DNA from: Bog-473 sp963704355
GTDB lineage: Bacteria; Actinomycetota; Acidimicrobiia; Acidimicrobiales; RAAP-2
Reading direction: 5' to 3'
Assembly (NCBI GenBank): GCA_963704355.1
Contig: OY969891.1
Coordinates: 3,720,001 to 3,784,000, forward strand
DNA: 64,000 bases
The position numbers and the translations under genes were made by a program. Of this stretch, positions 8,902-20,356 are shown in pieces; position 1 is the stretch's first letter; the number at the start of each line of letters is the position of its first letter. A model generated the notes under the pieces. That model was not told the DNA's origin and did not search any database. It worked only from the letters and a program-made list of their open reading frames with translations.

Positions 8902-10628
8902 ATCTGCTCCCCGTCCCCCGCTCGCTGAAGCTGACCGGCGACACGGTCCCGCGGCGACCGCCGTCGCACACGACGGACGCGACGCTGCCGGCGCAGGGCT
9001 ACGAGCTCCGGATCGGCCGCGACGCCGTCGAGCTGGCGGCGGCCGACGAGGCCGGCCGTTTCTACGGCGAGGCCACGCTGGCGCAGCTGGCGCGCCTCGG
9101 TGACGGCGCGCTCCCGGTCGGGATCGTCCGCGACCACCCTGACCTCCCGGTGCGCGGCGTCATGCTCGACATCTCGCGCGACAAGGTGCCGACGAGGGCG
9201 CGTCTCGAGGCGCTCATCGATCGGCTGGCGTCGCTCAAGGTCAACCAGGTCCAGCTCTACTCGGAGCACACCTTCGCCTATCGCAACCATTCCGAGGTCC
9301 ACACGGCCGCCAGCCCCCTCGACGCGGAGGAGATCCGCCAGCTGGACGCCTTCTGCCGGGCCCGTCACGTCGAGCTGGTGCCCAACCAGAACTGCCTCGG
9401 TCACATGAACCGCTGGCTCGCCCACGACCGCTATCGGCCCCTGGCCATCGAACCCGAGGGCTTCACCGACCCCTACGGCATCACCCGGCCACCTATGACG
9501 ATCGAGCCGACCGACCCGCGCTCGCTGGCGCTCATCCGCGAACTGCTGGCGGAGCTGCTGCCGCTGTTCACCAGCCGCCGCGTCAACGTCGGGCTCGACG
9601 AGGCCTGGGAGCTGCCGGCGTCGCGCATCGACGACTTCTTGGCCTGGGTGACCACCCTGCGCGCGCTCCCCGAGCTCGAGGGACGCGAGATGCTCATGTG
9701 GGGGGACATGATCTCGGGCCACCCCGACCTGCTGACACGGCTTCCCGCCGGCGTCACCGTGTGCGAGTGGGGATACGACGACTGGTACCCCTTCGACGAG
9801 CGCTGTGCCGGGCTGGCCGAGGCGGCGGTCCCCTTCTGGGTGACGCCGGGCACCTCGAGCTGGATGAGCATCCTGGGTCGGGTGACCAACGCGCGCAACA
9901 CGTGCCGCAAGGCGGCAGAGGCGGCACTCGCCCACGGCGCGGCCGGCTACCTCAACACCGACTGGGGCGATCTCGGGCACCTGCAGCAGCCGGTGATCAG
10001 CGAACCCGGCCTGGCCTACGGCGCCGCCGTGTCGTGGTGCCTCGAGTCGAATGCGGACATCGACCTGGGCTCCGCCCTGAGCACCCACGTCTTCGGGGAC
10101 GACACCGGCTGCCTGGCCGAGGCCGTCCTCTCCCTCGGCGACGCCCACCGCCTGGTGTCCCCGCAGTTCCCGAACATGTCCACCCTGGTGATGAACCTGT
10201 ACTACCCGCAGCTCCACGTCGGACGCGGCCTGACCAGGGGACTCACGGCCGCTGAGCTCGACGAGGTGGAGGCCTGCCTGGAGGGCGCCCGTGCGGCCGT
10301 GGCACAGGCCCGGCCCGACCGCGCCGACGCCTCACTGCTGCGCGACGAGGTCGTGTTCAGCATCGACCTGGTCGGACTGCTCCAACGCGACGCCCGGGCA
10401 CGTCTCCAGGGGGACGGCTCCATCGCCTCGGTCCCCCGGCGCGAGCGCGACCGGCTCGGATCAGCATTGGACACCCTCACCGCCCGCTACCAGGCCCTGT
10501 GGCTGGCCAACAATCGGCCGGGCGGCCTCGAGGACAGCGTCACCTGGCTCGAGAACCTGCGCGCCGCCTACGCGACGGGCCGGCCGGACCCTGAGTGGGG
10601 TGGCATCAAGGTGCCGGCGGAGGGCTGA
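8898..10628 (+). CDS. Glycoside hydrolase family 20-like protein (beta-N-acetylhexosaminidase type)
   Basis: A 576-residue protein. An N-terminal GH20b-like domain (about residues 1-90) precedes a (beta/alpha)8 barrel that begins RGVMLDISRDKVPTR. The usual GH20 catalytic Asp-Glu pair is seen in NVGLDEAWELP, and barrel strands such as LMWGDMI and NTDWGD follow. There is no signal peptide, so it acts in the cytoplasm, probably on imported or recycled N-acetylhexosaminides. It is coupled to the upstream GNAT by a four-base overlap. Exact specificity is inferred from family only. Confidence 0.8.
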   Translation: MNLLPVPRSLKLTGDTVPRRPPSHTTDATLPAQGYELRIGRDAVELAAADEAGRFYGEATLAQLARLGDGALPVGIVRDHPDLPVRGVMLDISRDKVPTRARLEALIDRLASLKVNQVQLYSEHTFAYRNHSEVHTAASPLDAEEIRQLDAFCRARHVELVPNQNCLGHMNRWLAHDRYRPLAIEPEGFTDPYGITRPPMTIEPTDPRSLALIRELLAELLPLFTSRRVNVGLDEAWELPASRIDDFLAWVTTLRALPELEGREMLMWGDMISGHPDLLTRLPAGVTVCEWGYDDWYPFDERCAGLAEAAVPFWVTPGTSSWMSILGRVTNARNTCRKAAEAALAHGAAGYLNTDWGDLGHLQQPVISEPGLAYGAAVSWCLESNADIDLGSALSTHVFGDDTGCLAEAVLSLGDAHRLVSPQFPNMSTLVMNLYYPQLHVGRGLTRGLTAAELDEVEACLEGARAAVAQARPDRADASLLRDEVVFSIDLVGLLQRDARARLQGDGSIASVPRRERDRLGSALDTLTARYQALWLANNRPGGLEDSVTWLENLRAAYATGRPDPEWGGIKVPAEG

Positions 10629-10646
10629 CGCACCTCGCTTGGCGGT

Positions 10647-10853
10647 TCAAGCGCAGGCGAGCGAGGCGCCCCAGGCGGCCTTCTCCGCGTCGAGGTCTGC
10701 GGCGCACGTGATCTCGGCGACGTCGTCGTCGGCCTCGTAGCAGTCCCACGAGCAGTAACCCGCGATCCGAGGCGAGGCAGGGTGGAACCGACAACGGCGG
10801 CACACCGCGGTCGTCATGGTGCTGGACTGGTTTCTGCTGGTGATCTCGTGCAT
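10647..10853 (-). CDS. Small Cys-rich (zinc-knuckle-like) protein
   Basis: A 68-residue frame read from ATG 10853, preceded by GAAGAGA. It contains CRRCRFHP followed by GYCSWDCYEADDD, giving the C-x2-C ... C-x3-C pattern of a small zinc ribbon. An alternative start is ATG 10817. It lies convergent to the glycosidase with 18 bases between the stops. A minus-strand terminator lies about 150 bases upstream of its start, so its leader may be attenuated. No family name is possible. Confidence 0.45.
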   Translation of the reverse strand: MHEITSRNQSSTMTTAVCRRCRFHPASPRIAGYCSWDCYEADDDVAEITCAADLDAEKAAWGASLACA

Positions 10854-10998
10854 GGTCTCTTCGTTTCGGATCGGTTCGTCTCGGGTCTGTTCCACTCGTC
10901 GTTCGTCTGGGTCTGCTCTGGTCGTCGCAGCGTCACACCCCGAACCCGGCTCCCGCTGAACCGCAGCTTGGCGCCGGCTGGGCATGCGCCAGGTCCTG

Positions 10999-11035
10999 AA
11001 AGCAAAAGAGCCGCTCCCCGGAAGGGAAGCGGCTC
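10999..11035 (-). terminator. Intrinsic terminator, minus strand
   Basis: Stem GAGCCGCT (11008-11015) with AGCGGCTC (11028-11035). Read on the minus strand it is followed by TTTTGCTTT. It would end a transcript arriving from the right, where no minus-strand gene exists, which implies a non-coding RNA or an attenuated leader for the gene at 10853. Confidence 0.65.
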
Positions 11036-11045
11036 CACAACGTCG

Positions 11046-11066
11046 GGACGTCTAAACGTCCTTTTT
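11046..11066 (+). terminator. Intrinsic terminator, plus strand
   Basis: GGACGT-CTAA-ACGTCC followed directly by TTTTT (11062-11066). It is a textbook factor-independent terminator for rightward transcription, probably that of the GNAT/glycosidase operon. It stands 10 bases from the opposed minus-strand terminator. Confidence 0.7.
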
Positions 11067-11747
11067 ACGCCGTAGAGGCCTCCCCTTCGCTCGGCTTGGG
11101 GATGCCACAGACCTGTACCCCGGACATGGCAACCCGCGACTCACCCAGTGAGTTCCCTCCCTGGTGACACCGACTCGAGCGGCTGGTCACTGTGCTCCAC
11201 GGCTTCATGGTGAAGAGAAGTATACGTGGTGGTGTGACTGCCTCCGGACGCGCGCACTGCGTTGTCGGCGGGTTCGCAGAGTGTTCATCTGCGTGTCACA
11301 CGTCCCGTCGCCCGATCCACCATCGCGGCTGGCGCCCTTTTGGATCATGAGGCAGCGAGGACGCGGACTCTCCGACGGAAGGGCTTTTTCAGGTTGCCGA
11401 GGATCTCCTGCAACGCGCCCACGAACCACCGCCTGCTATTCCCCGGGCCACACCCGACACAAAGGCCTGATGGCTCTCGCTTGACTCCGTCGCCACGTCG
11501 GTGGCGGCCGAGACGGCGACGGGAGTGGACTGCACGGCGGCGGGCGCACCAGCCGATCTGATCAAACTGTCGGTCTCGACCCAGACCCAACTGGTCAAGA
11601 AGTCGTTCGTCAGGCGGCGCCACGCTGACGGCACGCCGCGTCGGGCGAAAGGGAGCCGACCGGGCACAGCAACCACTGCGCCGCGGCTGAGCGGAGGCCC
11701 AGGTCCAGCTCAGGACCGGTCCAGCCGACGGCCCTACCGTCGCCCAC

Positions 11748-13244
11748 ATGACAAACAACGGGAAGAATGGAAGGACGCTCCGCACGTCCCCAGAAGTTCC
11801 CAGCGTCGACCGGGTTCGGCACTCTCGCCGCGAATTCCTGCTCCTCGCCGGCGGCCTGGCCACAGGCGCGGTAGTAGCTGCCGCCTGCGGCAGTTCGCCG
11901 GCGCCGGCCCCCTCCCCGCCGACGTCGGCGTCGTACCACTCGCGGCCCGATCTGTCACCATCACTCGTCCAGGTGACAACGGGATCGGGAACGCCGGGCA
12001 GCGGCTACGTCTGCGTCACGCCCTCGGGACCTTTACTCCTCGACGACGCCGGGCTGCCGGTCTGGATCGGGAAGGTCCCACAGGCCTCGACGAACCTCCG
12101 CGTGCAGCTGCTCGCCAGGCAGCCCGTGCTCACCTGGTGGCAGGGGGACATCGCCTCCTACGGCGTCGGACTCAGCGGCGAGTACGTGATCGTGGACAGT
12201 TCTTACCGTCAGATCATGACGGTACGGGCCAAGAACGGGCTTGCGGCCGACCTGCACGAGTTCCTCATCACGGGCGGGCGCATCGCCTACTTCACCGCCT
12301 ACCGCGTCTACGAGACGGACCTCCGGAGCGTCGGAGGGCCACAAAGGGGCCAGGCGCTCGACGCCACGATTCAGGGGGTCGATCTCGAGAACGGCGACCT
12401 CGTCTTCGACTGGAGCAGCGCGGAGCACATCGAGTTCTCCGAGTCCCAACAGACGTATGCGAAGGACGCGCCCTACGACCCGGTGCACCTCAACTCGATC
12501 GACATCACGCCGGACGGGAAGCTGTTGGTCTCGGCCCGCAACACCTGGACCGTCTACAAGGTCGACCCGACGTCGGGCGACATCCTCTGGCGCCTCGGCG
12601 GGAAGAAGAGCGACTTCAGCCTCGGCCCCGGGGCGCGTTTCGCCTGGCAACACGACGCGCGAACCCACGCGGACGGCACCCTCTCGCTCTTCGACGACGA
12701 GGGTGACCCGCCCGAGGCGAAACAATCACGCGGGCTGGTCCTGGACGTCGACGAAGCGGCGAGAACGGCCGACGTCAAGGCGCAGTACACCCACCCCGGC
12801 CGGGGCCTCCTGGCCGGCAGCCAGGGCAGCGTCCAGCTGCTGCCGGGCGGCGACGTCGTGATCGGCTGGGGTGCCGAGCCCTACTACACCGAGCTGCAGC
12901 AGGACGGCACCATGGTCCTCGACGGCAAGTTCGCCAAGGGGACCTCGTACCGCGCCTTCCGCTTCGACTGGACGGGTCGGCCGACCGACGTCCCCGCCGT
13001 CGCCTCGGCCCGCTCGGCGTCAGGGCACGCGACGGTGTACGTGTCTTGGAACGGGTCGACCGAGACCGAGGGCTGGCGCCTGCTCGCGGGCCGTGGACCG
13101 GGCGGCTTGCGACCGGCCGCCGATGTAGCGCGGCAAGGTTTCGAGACCGCGATCGCCGCCCCGGGCGGCGCGACGCGCGCCGCGGTCGAGGCGCTCGACG
13201 CCTCTGGGACCTCGCTCGCTCGCTCGCGCACACTCACCCTCTGA
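11748..13244 (+). CDS. Arylsulfotransferase-family lipoprotein (Tat-exported)
   Basis: A 498-residue protein. The N-terminus has a twin-arginine signal (HSRREFLLLAGG, about residues 26-37) ending in a lipobox, AAACGSS, so it is probably exported folded and lipid-anchored. The body is a beta-propeller of the arylsulfotransferase (ASST/Arylsulfotrans_2) type, with the conserved DPVHLNSIDITPDGKLL segment and WQHDARTH. ASST enzymes move sulfate between phenols without PAPS, but many relatives in this family are uncharacterised, so activity is an inference. It stands alone after a long non-coding interval. Confidence 0.75.
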   Translation: MTNNGKNGRTLRTSPEVPSVDRVRHSRREFLLLAGGLATGAVVAAACGSSPAPAPSPPTSASYHSRPDLSPSLVQVTTGSGTPGSGYVCVTPSGPLLLDDAGLPVWIGKVPQASTNLRVQLLARQPVLTWWQGDIASYGVGLSGEYVIVDSSYRQIMTVRAKNGLAADLHEFLITGGRIAYFTAYRVYETDLRSVGGPQRGQALDATIQGVDLENGDLVFDWSSAEHIEFSESQQTYAKDAPYDPVHLNSIDITPDGKLLVSARNTWTVYKVDPTSGDILWRLGGKKSDFSLGPGARFAWQHDARTHADGTLSLFDDEGDPPEAKQSRGLVLDVDEAARTADVKAQYTHPGRGLLAGSQGSVQLLPGGDVVIGWGAEPYYTELQQDGTMVLDGKFAKGTSYRAFRFDWTGRPTDVPAVASARSASGHATVYVSWNGSTETEGWRLLAGRGPGGLRPAADVARQGFETAIAAPGGATRAAVEALDASGTSLARSRTLTL

Positions 13245-13329
13245 ACGGCCGGGCCGGCGCGTCAGGACCGTCAGGCCAGGCCGGGTAACCCCCCGCCGAT
13301 GCGCTCGTCGAGCGCGTCGTAGTCGACCC

Positions 13330-14901
13330 TCAGTCGGGCGTGGCGCTGAGACGGGCCTTCAGCTCCGGCTTGATCACCTTGCCCGTCGGGTTGCGGGGCA
13401 GGGAGTCGGCGAAGAGAAACTGGCGGGGCACCTTGTAGTCGGCGAGGTGCTCGAGGCCGAAGGCGCGCAGCTCGTCGGGTGTGGTCTCCGCCCCGGGGTG
13501 CAGCACCACGAAGGCGACGACGTCCTCGCCCAGCACGGGGTGGGGCGCGCCGACCACGGCCACCTCCTTCACCGCCTCGTGCTGCACGAGGGCGTGCTCG
13601 ACGTCGGTGGCGTGCACGTTGTTGCCGCCCCGGATGATCACGTCCTTGGAGCGCCCGACGATGTAGAGGTAGCCCTCCGCATCGAGCTTGCCGAGGTCGC
13701 CGGTAACCAGCCAGCCGTCCCGCCAGGTCTCGGACGTGGCCTCGGGGTCGTTGTAGTACTCGCGTAGGCGCCCTGGCATCTGCAGGCGAACCTCCCCGAC
13801 CGTGTCGGGCGGCACGGGCTCGTCGTGCTCGTCGACGATCTGGACGATGGCAGGTGGCGCGATCTGGCCGACAGAGCCGGGACGCTTGACTGCCTCGCCC
13901 TGCGGCATGATGCAGTAGGCGGAGCCCGCCTCGGTCATGCCGTAGTTGTTGGAGACCAGGGCGTCTGGCATCTTGGCCTGCAGCCGTTCCACGACGTAGG
14001 GCGCAAGCGGCGCGCTGCCGACTGAGCACATGGTGACCGACGAGAGGTCCGCCTCGTCGAAGCGCGGGTGGTCGATGAGCAAGTGGGCCATGGCCGGGAC
14101 AAGGAAGACGGCGACCGGGCGCTCGTCCTCCACCACGCGTAGCCAGCGGTCGGCGTCGAAGCGCGGTTGGTAGATCACCTGTAGACCGAGCTTCATCGGC
14201 GTGTAGACCAACGCGATACCGGCGAAGGTGAACAGCGGGCTGGCGTGCAGCCAGCCGCCGCCGGTCCAGTTGGGCTCGACGGCGCCAATCATGGACCCGT
14301 TCGAGTGGCGCACCGCCACGCCCTTCGGCCGCCCTGTGGTTCCCGACGTGTAGAGGATGTCGGCCAGGTCGTCCGCGGCGCGGGGCGCCTGGAAGGGCGA
14401 GCGGTCGCCCGCGGTCGCTTCGGCCCAGCCAAGGACGGGTGTCGTGGTGCCGGGGGTGGCCGTGATGGCCGTTTCGGCTCCGGCGTCGATCAGCAGCGAC
14501 AGGCGGCCCGCCGCCGACTCCAGATCGCTGGCCACGAGGTCGCCGTCGGCCACGACTGCGATCGCGCCCGAGTGGGCCAGGACATGGGCCACCTCGGCCG
14601 GGGCCAGACGGGGGTTCATCGGCACGGCGACGCCGCCCGCCCGGTGCGCGGCGGAATAGGCGACCAGCCAGCGCAGCGCGAGCTCGGGGCGGAGGTGGAT
14701 GCCGACGCGGGCGCCGGGCTCGAGGCCTCCGTCGAGGAGACGCCGGGCCAGTGCGTTGGCCGCGCCGTCCCATTCGGCAAACGTCATGGACGCCACATCC
14801 ACCACGCTGCACGCCGTCCGGTCGCCGAATTCGGAGGCCATGCGGCCCAGGTGCTCGTCCATCAACACGATGTGGGTCCCCTCGAAAGGCTGGTCCGGCA
14901 C
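13330..14901 (-). CDS. AMP-forming acyl-CoA synthetase (FadD-like)
   Basis: A 523-residue adenylate-forming enzyme that joins a carboxylic acid to CoA through an acyl-AMP. The P-loop is LYTSGTTGRPKGVAVRH. The A8 hinge region is VTGDLGKL ... GRSKDVIIRGG, and the catalytic lysine lies in RNPTGKVIKPEL near the C-terminus. The start is GTG 14901, and ATG 14862 is also possible. It is divergent from the thiolase, and a TGAC-N6-GTCA repeat lies 8 bases upstream of its start, within any promoter. Confidence 0.88.
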   Translation of the reverse strand: MPDQPFEGTHIVLMDEHLGRMASEFGDRTACSVVDVASMTFAEWDGAANALARRLLDGGLEPGARVGIHLRPELALRWLVAYSAAHRAGGVAVPMNPRLAPAEVAHVLAHSGAIAVVADGDLVASDLESAAGRLSLLIDAGAETAITATPGTTTPVLGWAEATAGDRSPFQAPRAADDLADILYTSGTTGRPKGVAVRHSNGSMIGAVEPNWTGGGWLHASPLFTFAGIALVYTPMKLGLQVIYQPRFDADRWLRVVEDERPVAVFLVPAMAHLLIDHPRFDEADLSSVTMCSVGSAPLAPYVVERLQAKMPDALVSNNYGMTEAGSAYCIMPQGEAVKRPGSVGQIAPPAIVQIVDEHDEPVPPDTVGEVRLQMPGRLREYYNDPEATSETWRDGWLVTGDLGKLDAEGYLYIVGRSKDVIIRGGNNVHATDVEHALVQHEAVKEVAVVGAPHPVLGEDVVAFVVLHPGAETTPDELRAFGLEHLADYKVPRQFLFADSLPRNPTGKVIKPELKARLSATPD

Positions 14902-14908
14902 AGAAAGT

Positions 14909-14922
14909 TGACGCCGGTGTCA
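14909..14922. promoter_or_regulatory. Candidate operator TGAC-N6-GTCA (copy 2)
   Basis: TGAC GCCGGT GTCA between the divergent acyl-CoA synthetase (start 14901) and thiolase (start 15035). It matches copies 1 and 3 in arms and spacing. It is placed where a bound regulator could block the synthetase transcript. Confidence 0.5.
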
Positions 14923-15034
14923 GGTTCGTTGCAGCATGGCCGACGCGTTCCCGGCGGTCAATCCCGGGGGTCCCCGCTCGGTTTGGTGCTTGCCTCCGGG
15001 GGGCCGCGGGGCGAAGAAAGAGGAATTGCCTGTC

Positions 15035-16222
15035 ATGACAGAAGCCACCGATGCCGTCATCGTCGCCGGCACCCGCACGCCGATCGGGCGCTCCGGTCGC
15101 AGTCTGGCTGGACTCAGCCTCCACGACATCGCCATGCAGACGGTGTCAGGTGTCATCGCCACCGCGCGGCTGGAGCCCGGGGACATCGACGACCTGATTC
15201 TGGGCGAGTGCCTGCAGGGTGGCGGCGACACGGCGCGGTACATCGCCAACGCGCTGGGCCTGCCACCCGACACGCCGGGAGGAGCGGTGCAGCGCCAGTG
15301 CGCCACCGGGATGATGGCGGTGCAGGAGGCGGCGGCCCACATCCGCTCGGGCATGGCCGACGTCGTGATCGCGGGCGGGGCGGAGACGATGACCCGCGGC
15401 CCGATGCTGTTCGAGAAGTCGCCCTTTCCCTTTGGAGGGGTCGAGCGATACATGCCGCCCAGCCATCCCAACACGCCAGACGCACCGAACACGAACATGC
15501 TGATCACGGTGGGCGAGAACACGGCCCGCGAGTGCGGGATCACCCGCGAGGAGTCCGATTCTTGGTCGTACCACTCGAACATGCGTGCCGTCGCGGCAAC
15601 CGAGGACGGGCGCTTCGCCGAGGAGATCGTGCCGGTGACCGTGCCGGCGGGGCGCGGTGAGACGGTGACGGTCAGTATCGACGAGCACCCCCGAGCCGAC
15701 ACGACGCTCGAGAAGCTGGCGGCCTTGCCGGTGTTGTCCGGCCCGAACGGCCAGGTCACTGCCGGGAACTCGTCGGGCATCGCCGACGGGGGCGCCGCCC
15801 TGGTCGTCGTGTCCCGCTCGTATGCCGAGTCGCACGGGATGGAGCCGCTGGCGACGGTTCGGTCGTGGAATTCGTGCGGGATCGAGCCGGCTCGCACCGG
15901 CCTGGCGCCCACGATCTGCGTGCCACGCGCCTTGGCGCGCGCCGGGGTCGCCGAGTCCGACGTCGACCTGGTCGAGATCAACGAGGCGTTTGCCACCATG
16001 GCGGTCGCCTCGTCGCGCAAGCTCGGGTTCCCGCACGACATCGTCAACGTGAACGGTGGCGCGGTGGGCCTGGGCCACCCGATCGCGGCTTCGGGCGCTC
16101 GGATCCTGGTGACCCTGATCCACGAGCTTCGGCGCCGTGGGGGTGGCATCGGGGTCGGGACGCTCTGCGCCGGCGGCGGGATGGGCTCGGCGACAGTGGT
16201 GGAGGTGCACCCGCCGGCCTGA
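15035..16222 (+). CDS. Acetyl-CoA C-acyltransferase (thiolase II type)
   Basis: A 395-residue classical thiolase. The nucleophile is Cys89 in QRQCATGMM. The substrate-binding asparagine loop is EINEAFATMA, the catalytic His is in GLGHPIAASG (about residue 348), and the second Cys is in LCAGGGMG (about residue 378). It cleaves 3-ketoacyl-CoA or condenses acetyl-CoA. ATG 15035 is preferred over the open frame upstream because an AGAGGA site precedes it and homologues start at this point. It is divergent from the acyl-CoA synthetase. Confidence 0.92.
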   Translation: MTEATDAVIVAGTRTPIGRSGRSLAGLSLHDIAMQTVSGVIATARLEPGDIDDLILGECLQGGGDTARYIANALGLPPDTPGGAVQRQCATGMMAVQEAAAHIRSGMADVVIAGGAETMTRGPMLFEKSPFPFGGVERYMPPSHPNTPDAPNTNMLITVGENTARECGITREESDSWSYHSNMRAVAATEDGRFAEEIVPVTVPAGRGETVTVSIDEHPRADTTLEKLAALPVLSGPNGQVTAGNSSGIADGGAALVVVSRSYAESHGMEPLATVRSWNSCGIEPARTGLAPTICVPRALARAGVAESDVDLVEINEAFATMAVASSRKLGFPHDIVNVNGGAVGLGHPIAASGARILVTLIHELRRRGGGIGVGTLCAGGGMGSATVVEVHPPA

Positions 16223-16338
16223 GGCTCCCTTCGGGTTCCGGCACGGTGAGGGTGCGCCGGTGATGGCAGTGAAAACCATCAACGGGGTCGTTTAGGAGTC
16301 TCAGGGAGCCGGGCTGGGAGGCCAAGAGGGGCCGCCGG

Positions 16339-16713
16339 TCAATAGTGGCGAAGTTCGATCAGGTGTTCGTTCGGGTCGAAGACGTAGAGCGCCGCGCCTA
16401 CCCCCCGCGCACCGAACTCGTTGCCTGGGCTCTGCATATTGCCGACGTCGTGGAAGGAATCGCCATACGGAATGCCGGCCTCCTTGATGCGTGTGAAGGC
16501 GGCGTCGAACTCCGCCCCTGACATCGCGAAGGCGAGGTGCTGTCCGCCGTAGGTGCCCCACGGCGCCAGCAGCAACACGGTGTCGGCGTTGACACGGATC
16601 ACTGAGAACGGACCGTCCTGCCCCTCGGCCTCGAGACCGAGCACCTCGGTATAGAAGTGCACGCTGGCGTCGGCGTCGCACACCGGGACGATGGTGTGGT
16701 CGAGCTGCGTCAT
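16339..16713 (-). CDS. VOC-family (glyoxalase/dioxygenase fold) protein
   Basis: A 124-residue single VOC module beginning LDHTIVPVCDADASVHFYTEVLGL and ending ALYVFDPNEHLIELRHY, with His, His and Glu at the usual metal-ligand places. ATG 16713 has a GGGAGGA ribosome site. It follows acetyl-CoA synthetase by about 30 bases on the same strand. The substrate is unknown. Confidence 0.8.
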   Translation of the reverse strand: MTQLDHTIVPVCDADASVHFYTEVLGLEAEGQDGPFSVIRVNADTVLLLAPWGTYGGQHLAFAMSGAEFDAAFTRIKEAGIPYGDSFHDVGNMQSPGNEFGARGVGAALYVFDPNEHLIELRHY

Positions 16714-16744
16714 GTTTGGTCCTCCCGGGGCGGTGCTGCCTCTC

Positions 16745-18724
<1,980 letters not shown>

Positions 18725-18769
18725 GTCGCTCGGCCTCCTCGTCGCTGCGTCCGGCTCCATCCTGCCCGA

Positions 18770-19204
18770 TCATGTGGGCGGCCGTGGGGGCCGGCCCGAG
18801 GGCTCACGCAGTTCGAAGCCCTCGAACAGAAAGGCGGGTGTCACAGTGGCACCGACGAGGGCGAAGCTGCCGAGCGGCCGGGCCGACTGCCAAACCCCGG
18901 GTTCGACGACGACCTGGGGGCTCTGCCCCGCAGCGACGTCCGAACCGACGATCAGCACCTCGCGTGTGCCGTCGGCCCGTTCGAGGATCAGCTCCAGTGG
19001 GTCACCGGCGTAGAAGTGCCACAGTTCGGTGGCGTCGATCCTGTGGGGGGCAGAAACCTCGCCTTCCAGCAGCAGGTAGTAGATGGCGCTGCCACCCGGA
19101 CGCTCGTCGCCGGCCGCGTCGGCGATCCACGTGCGCCGGTACCAACCACCCTCCGGATGGGGGGCAAGGTCCAGCGCGGCGATGAGCGACTCTCCCGGGC
19201 GCAC
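18770..19204 (-). CDS. Cupin family DUF985 protein
   Basis: A 144-residue cupin of the DUF985 group, recognised from PHPEGGWYRRTW near the N-terminus, SAIYYLLLEGEVSAPHRI, and ELWHFYAGDPLEL in the core of the barrel. The function of this family is not established, although some members are annotated as sugar epimerase-like. It lies between the acyl-CoA dehydrogenase and acsA, 18 bases after the former, so it is probably in the same transcript. Confidence 0.8.
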   Translation of the reverse strand: MRPGESLIAALDLAPHPEGGWYRRTWIADAAGDERPGGSAIYYLLLEGEVSAPHRIDATELWHFYAGDPLELILERADGTREVLIVGSDVAAGQSPQVVVEPGVWQSARPLGSFALVGATVTPAFLFEGFELREPSGRPPRPPT

Positions 19205-19222
19205 TCACGCCAGTCTGCCCGC

Positions 19223-20356
19223 TCAGCCCTCCTGGCCGGTGATGCCGAGCGACCCGGCGACGGCCAACAAGTGCTCGGCGGAGCCGCCAAAGAGCGTGCC
19301 GTCGGTCTCGGCGCGCTTGAAAAACAGGTGCCCGTCGTGTTCCCAGGTGAAGCCGATGCCGCCGAAGGATTGGAGCGAGTCGTGGACCACAAGCCGTTGG
19401 CACTCGTCGCTCGCAGCCTTGGCCATGGACACGGCCGCGGGGCGATCCTCGGTGTCCCCGTCGACGGCGGCCACGGCGTAGTAGCAGAGGGAACGGGCGC
19501 GCTCGATGGACAAGAACATGTTGGTCATCTTGTGTTTCACGGCCTGGAAGGAGCCGACGGGCACTCCGAACTGGCGTCTGTCCTTCACGTAGGCGAGCAC
19601 CATTTCGAAGAGGGCGTCACACGCGCCCACAGTTTCGAGCGCCACCGCGAGAGTGGCCTCTTGCACGCCGCGAGTAATCGCTTCCGTGGATCCGGCGCCC
19701 CCAGGTGTACCCAACGCGCGGTCCTTCGTGACCTGCACCCGGTCGAGGGTGGCGGTGGACAGCGGCCGGCTGGCGTCGAGCGAGTGCACGCGGGCCAGAG
19801 CGACGTCCGCGGCGCGGACGACGAATGCGCCCAAGCCGTCGCCCGCCCTGGCCACGACGACGAGCTCGTCCACGCCATGCCCGACCATCACGCCGTACTT
19901 CACGCCGTCGAGCACCCAACCGTCGTCGGCCTGCACGGCCCGCATCGACACCTCGTCGAGCGCCCAGCCCCGCGGGTGATCGGCCAGCGCGACGGCGCCC
20001 GTCACCGCGCCGGTGGCGACGGCACGCAGAAAGCGCTGGCGTTGCTCGGGCGTTCCCGCATGGCGCACAATGGGCGCGAACTGGGTCACCGTGGTGAACA
20101 GTGGACCGGGTGCGACGGCCCTGCCGAGCTCTTCGACTACGACAGCCGTCTCGACGAATGACAGTCCGATGCCGCCGTCCTCTTCAGGAACGGCCAACGC
20201 AGGCCAGTCGAGGGACACCATGGAGTCCCACAATTTCTCGGGCGCCTCGCCGCTTTCGACCACCGAGCGCACAACGTCGAGCGGGCACTCCTTCTCGAGG
20301 AAGGAGCGGACCGAAGAGCGCAGTTCTTCCTGCTCGTTGGTGAATTCGAGCTCCAC
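19223..20356 (-). CDS. Acyl-CoA dehydrogenase family protein
   Basis: A 377-residue flavoprotein of the FadE type, with N-terminal helices (ELEFTNEQEELRSSVRSFL), a middle beta-domain, and the C-terminal bundle motif YVKDRRQFGVPVGSFQAVKH followed by LQSFGGIGFTWEHD. It oxidises acyl-CoA thioesters at the alpha-beta bond. GTG 20356 is chosen because GGGAGG precedes it and the family N-terminus begins there. A TGAC-N6-GTCA repeat lies about 90 bases upstream. Confidence 0.88.
   Translation of the reverse strand: MELEFTNEQEELRSSVRSFLEKECPLDVVRSVVESGEAPEKLWDSMVSLDWPALAVPEEDGGIGLSFVETAVVVEELGRAVAPGPLFTTVTQFAPIVRHAGTPEQRQRFLRAVATGAVTGAVALADHPRGWALDEVSMRAVQADDGWVLDGVKYGVMVGHGVDELVVVARAGDGLGAFVVRAADVALARVHSLDASRPLSTATLDRVQVTKDRALGTPGGAGSTEAITRGVQEATLAVALETVGACDALFEMVLAYVKDRRQFGVPVGSFQAVKHKMTNMFLSIERARSLCYYAVAAVDGDTEDRPAAVSMAKAASDECQRLVVHDSLQSFGGIGFTWEHDGHLFFKRAETDGTLFGGSAEHLLAVAGSLGITGQEG

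Larger units (their letters stand above)
10854..11747. other. Long non-coding interval with opposed terminators
   Basis: About 890 bases without a supported coding frame, which is unusual for this dense window. It contains two strong hairpins (see 10999-11035 and 11046-11066) and, to their right up to about 11220, several paired segments. On the minus strand, for example, GGTTGCCAT can pair with GTGGCATC, and GAGTCGGTGTCACC is followed by GGTGAGTC. A structured minus-strand RNA ending at the 11035-10999 terminator is possible. No Rfam family was recognised by eye. The right part probably holds the promoter of the arylsulfotransferase gene. Confidence 0.4.

Noticed and set aside
11040..11230. 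c-di-AMP (ydaO) riboswitch or SRP-RNA on the minus strand
   Set aside because: GGTTGCC and CCGGAAGGG looked suggestive, but the conserved GAATCC, GACAGCTAACC and SRP loop sequences are absent, and the hairpin is explained as a terminator.
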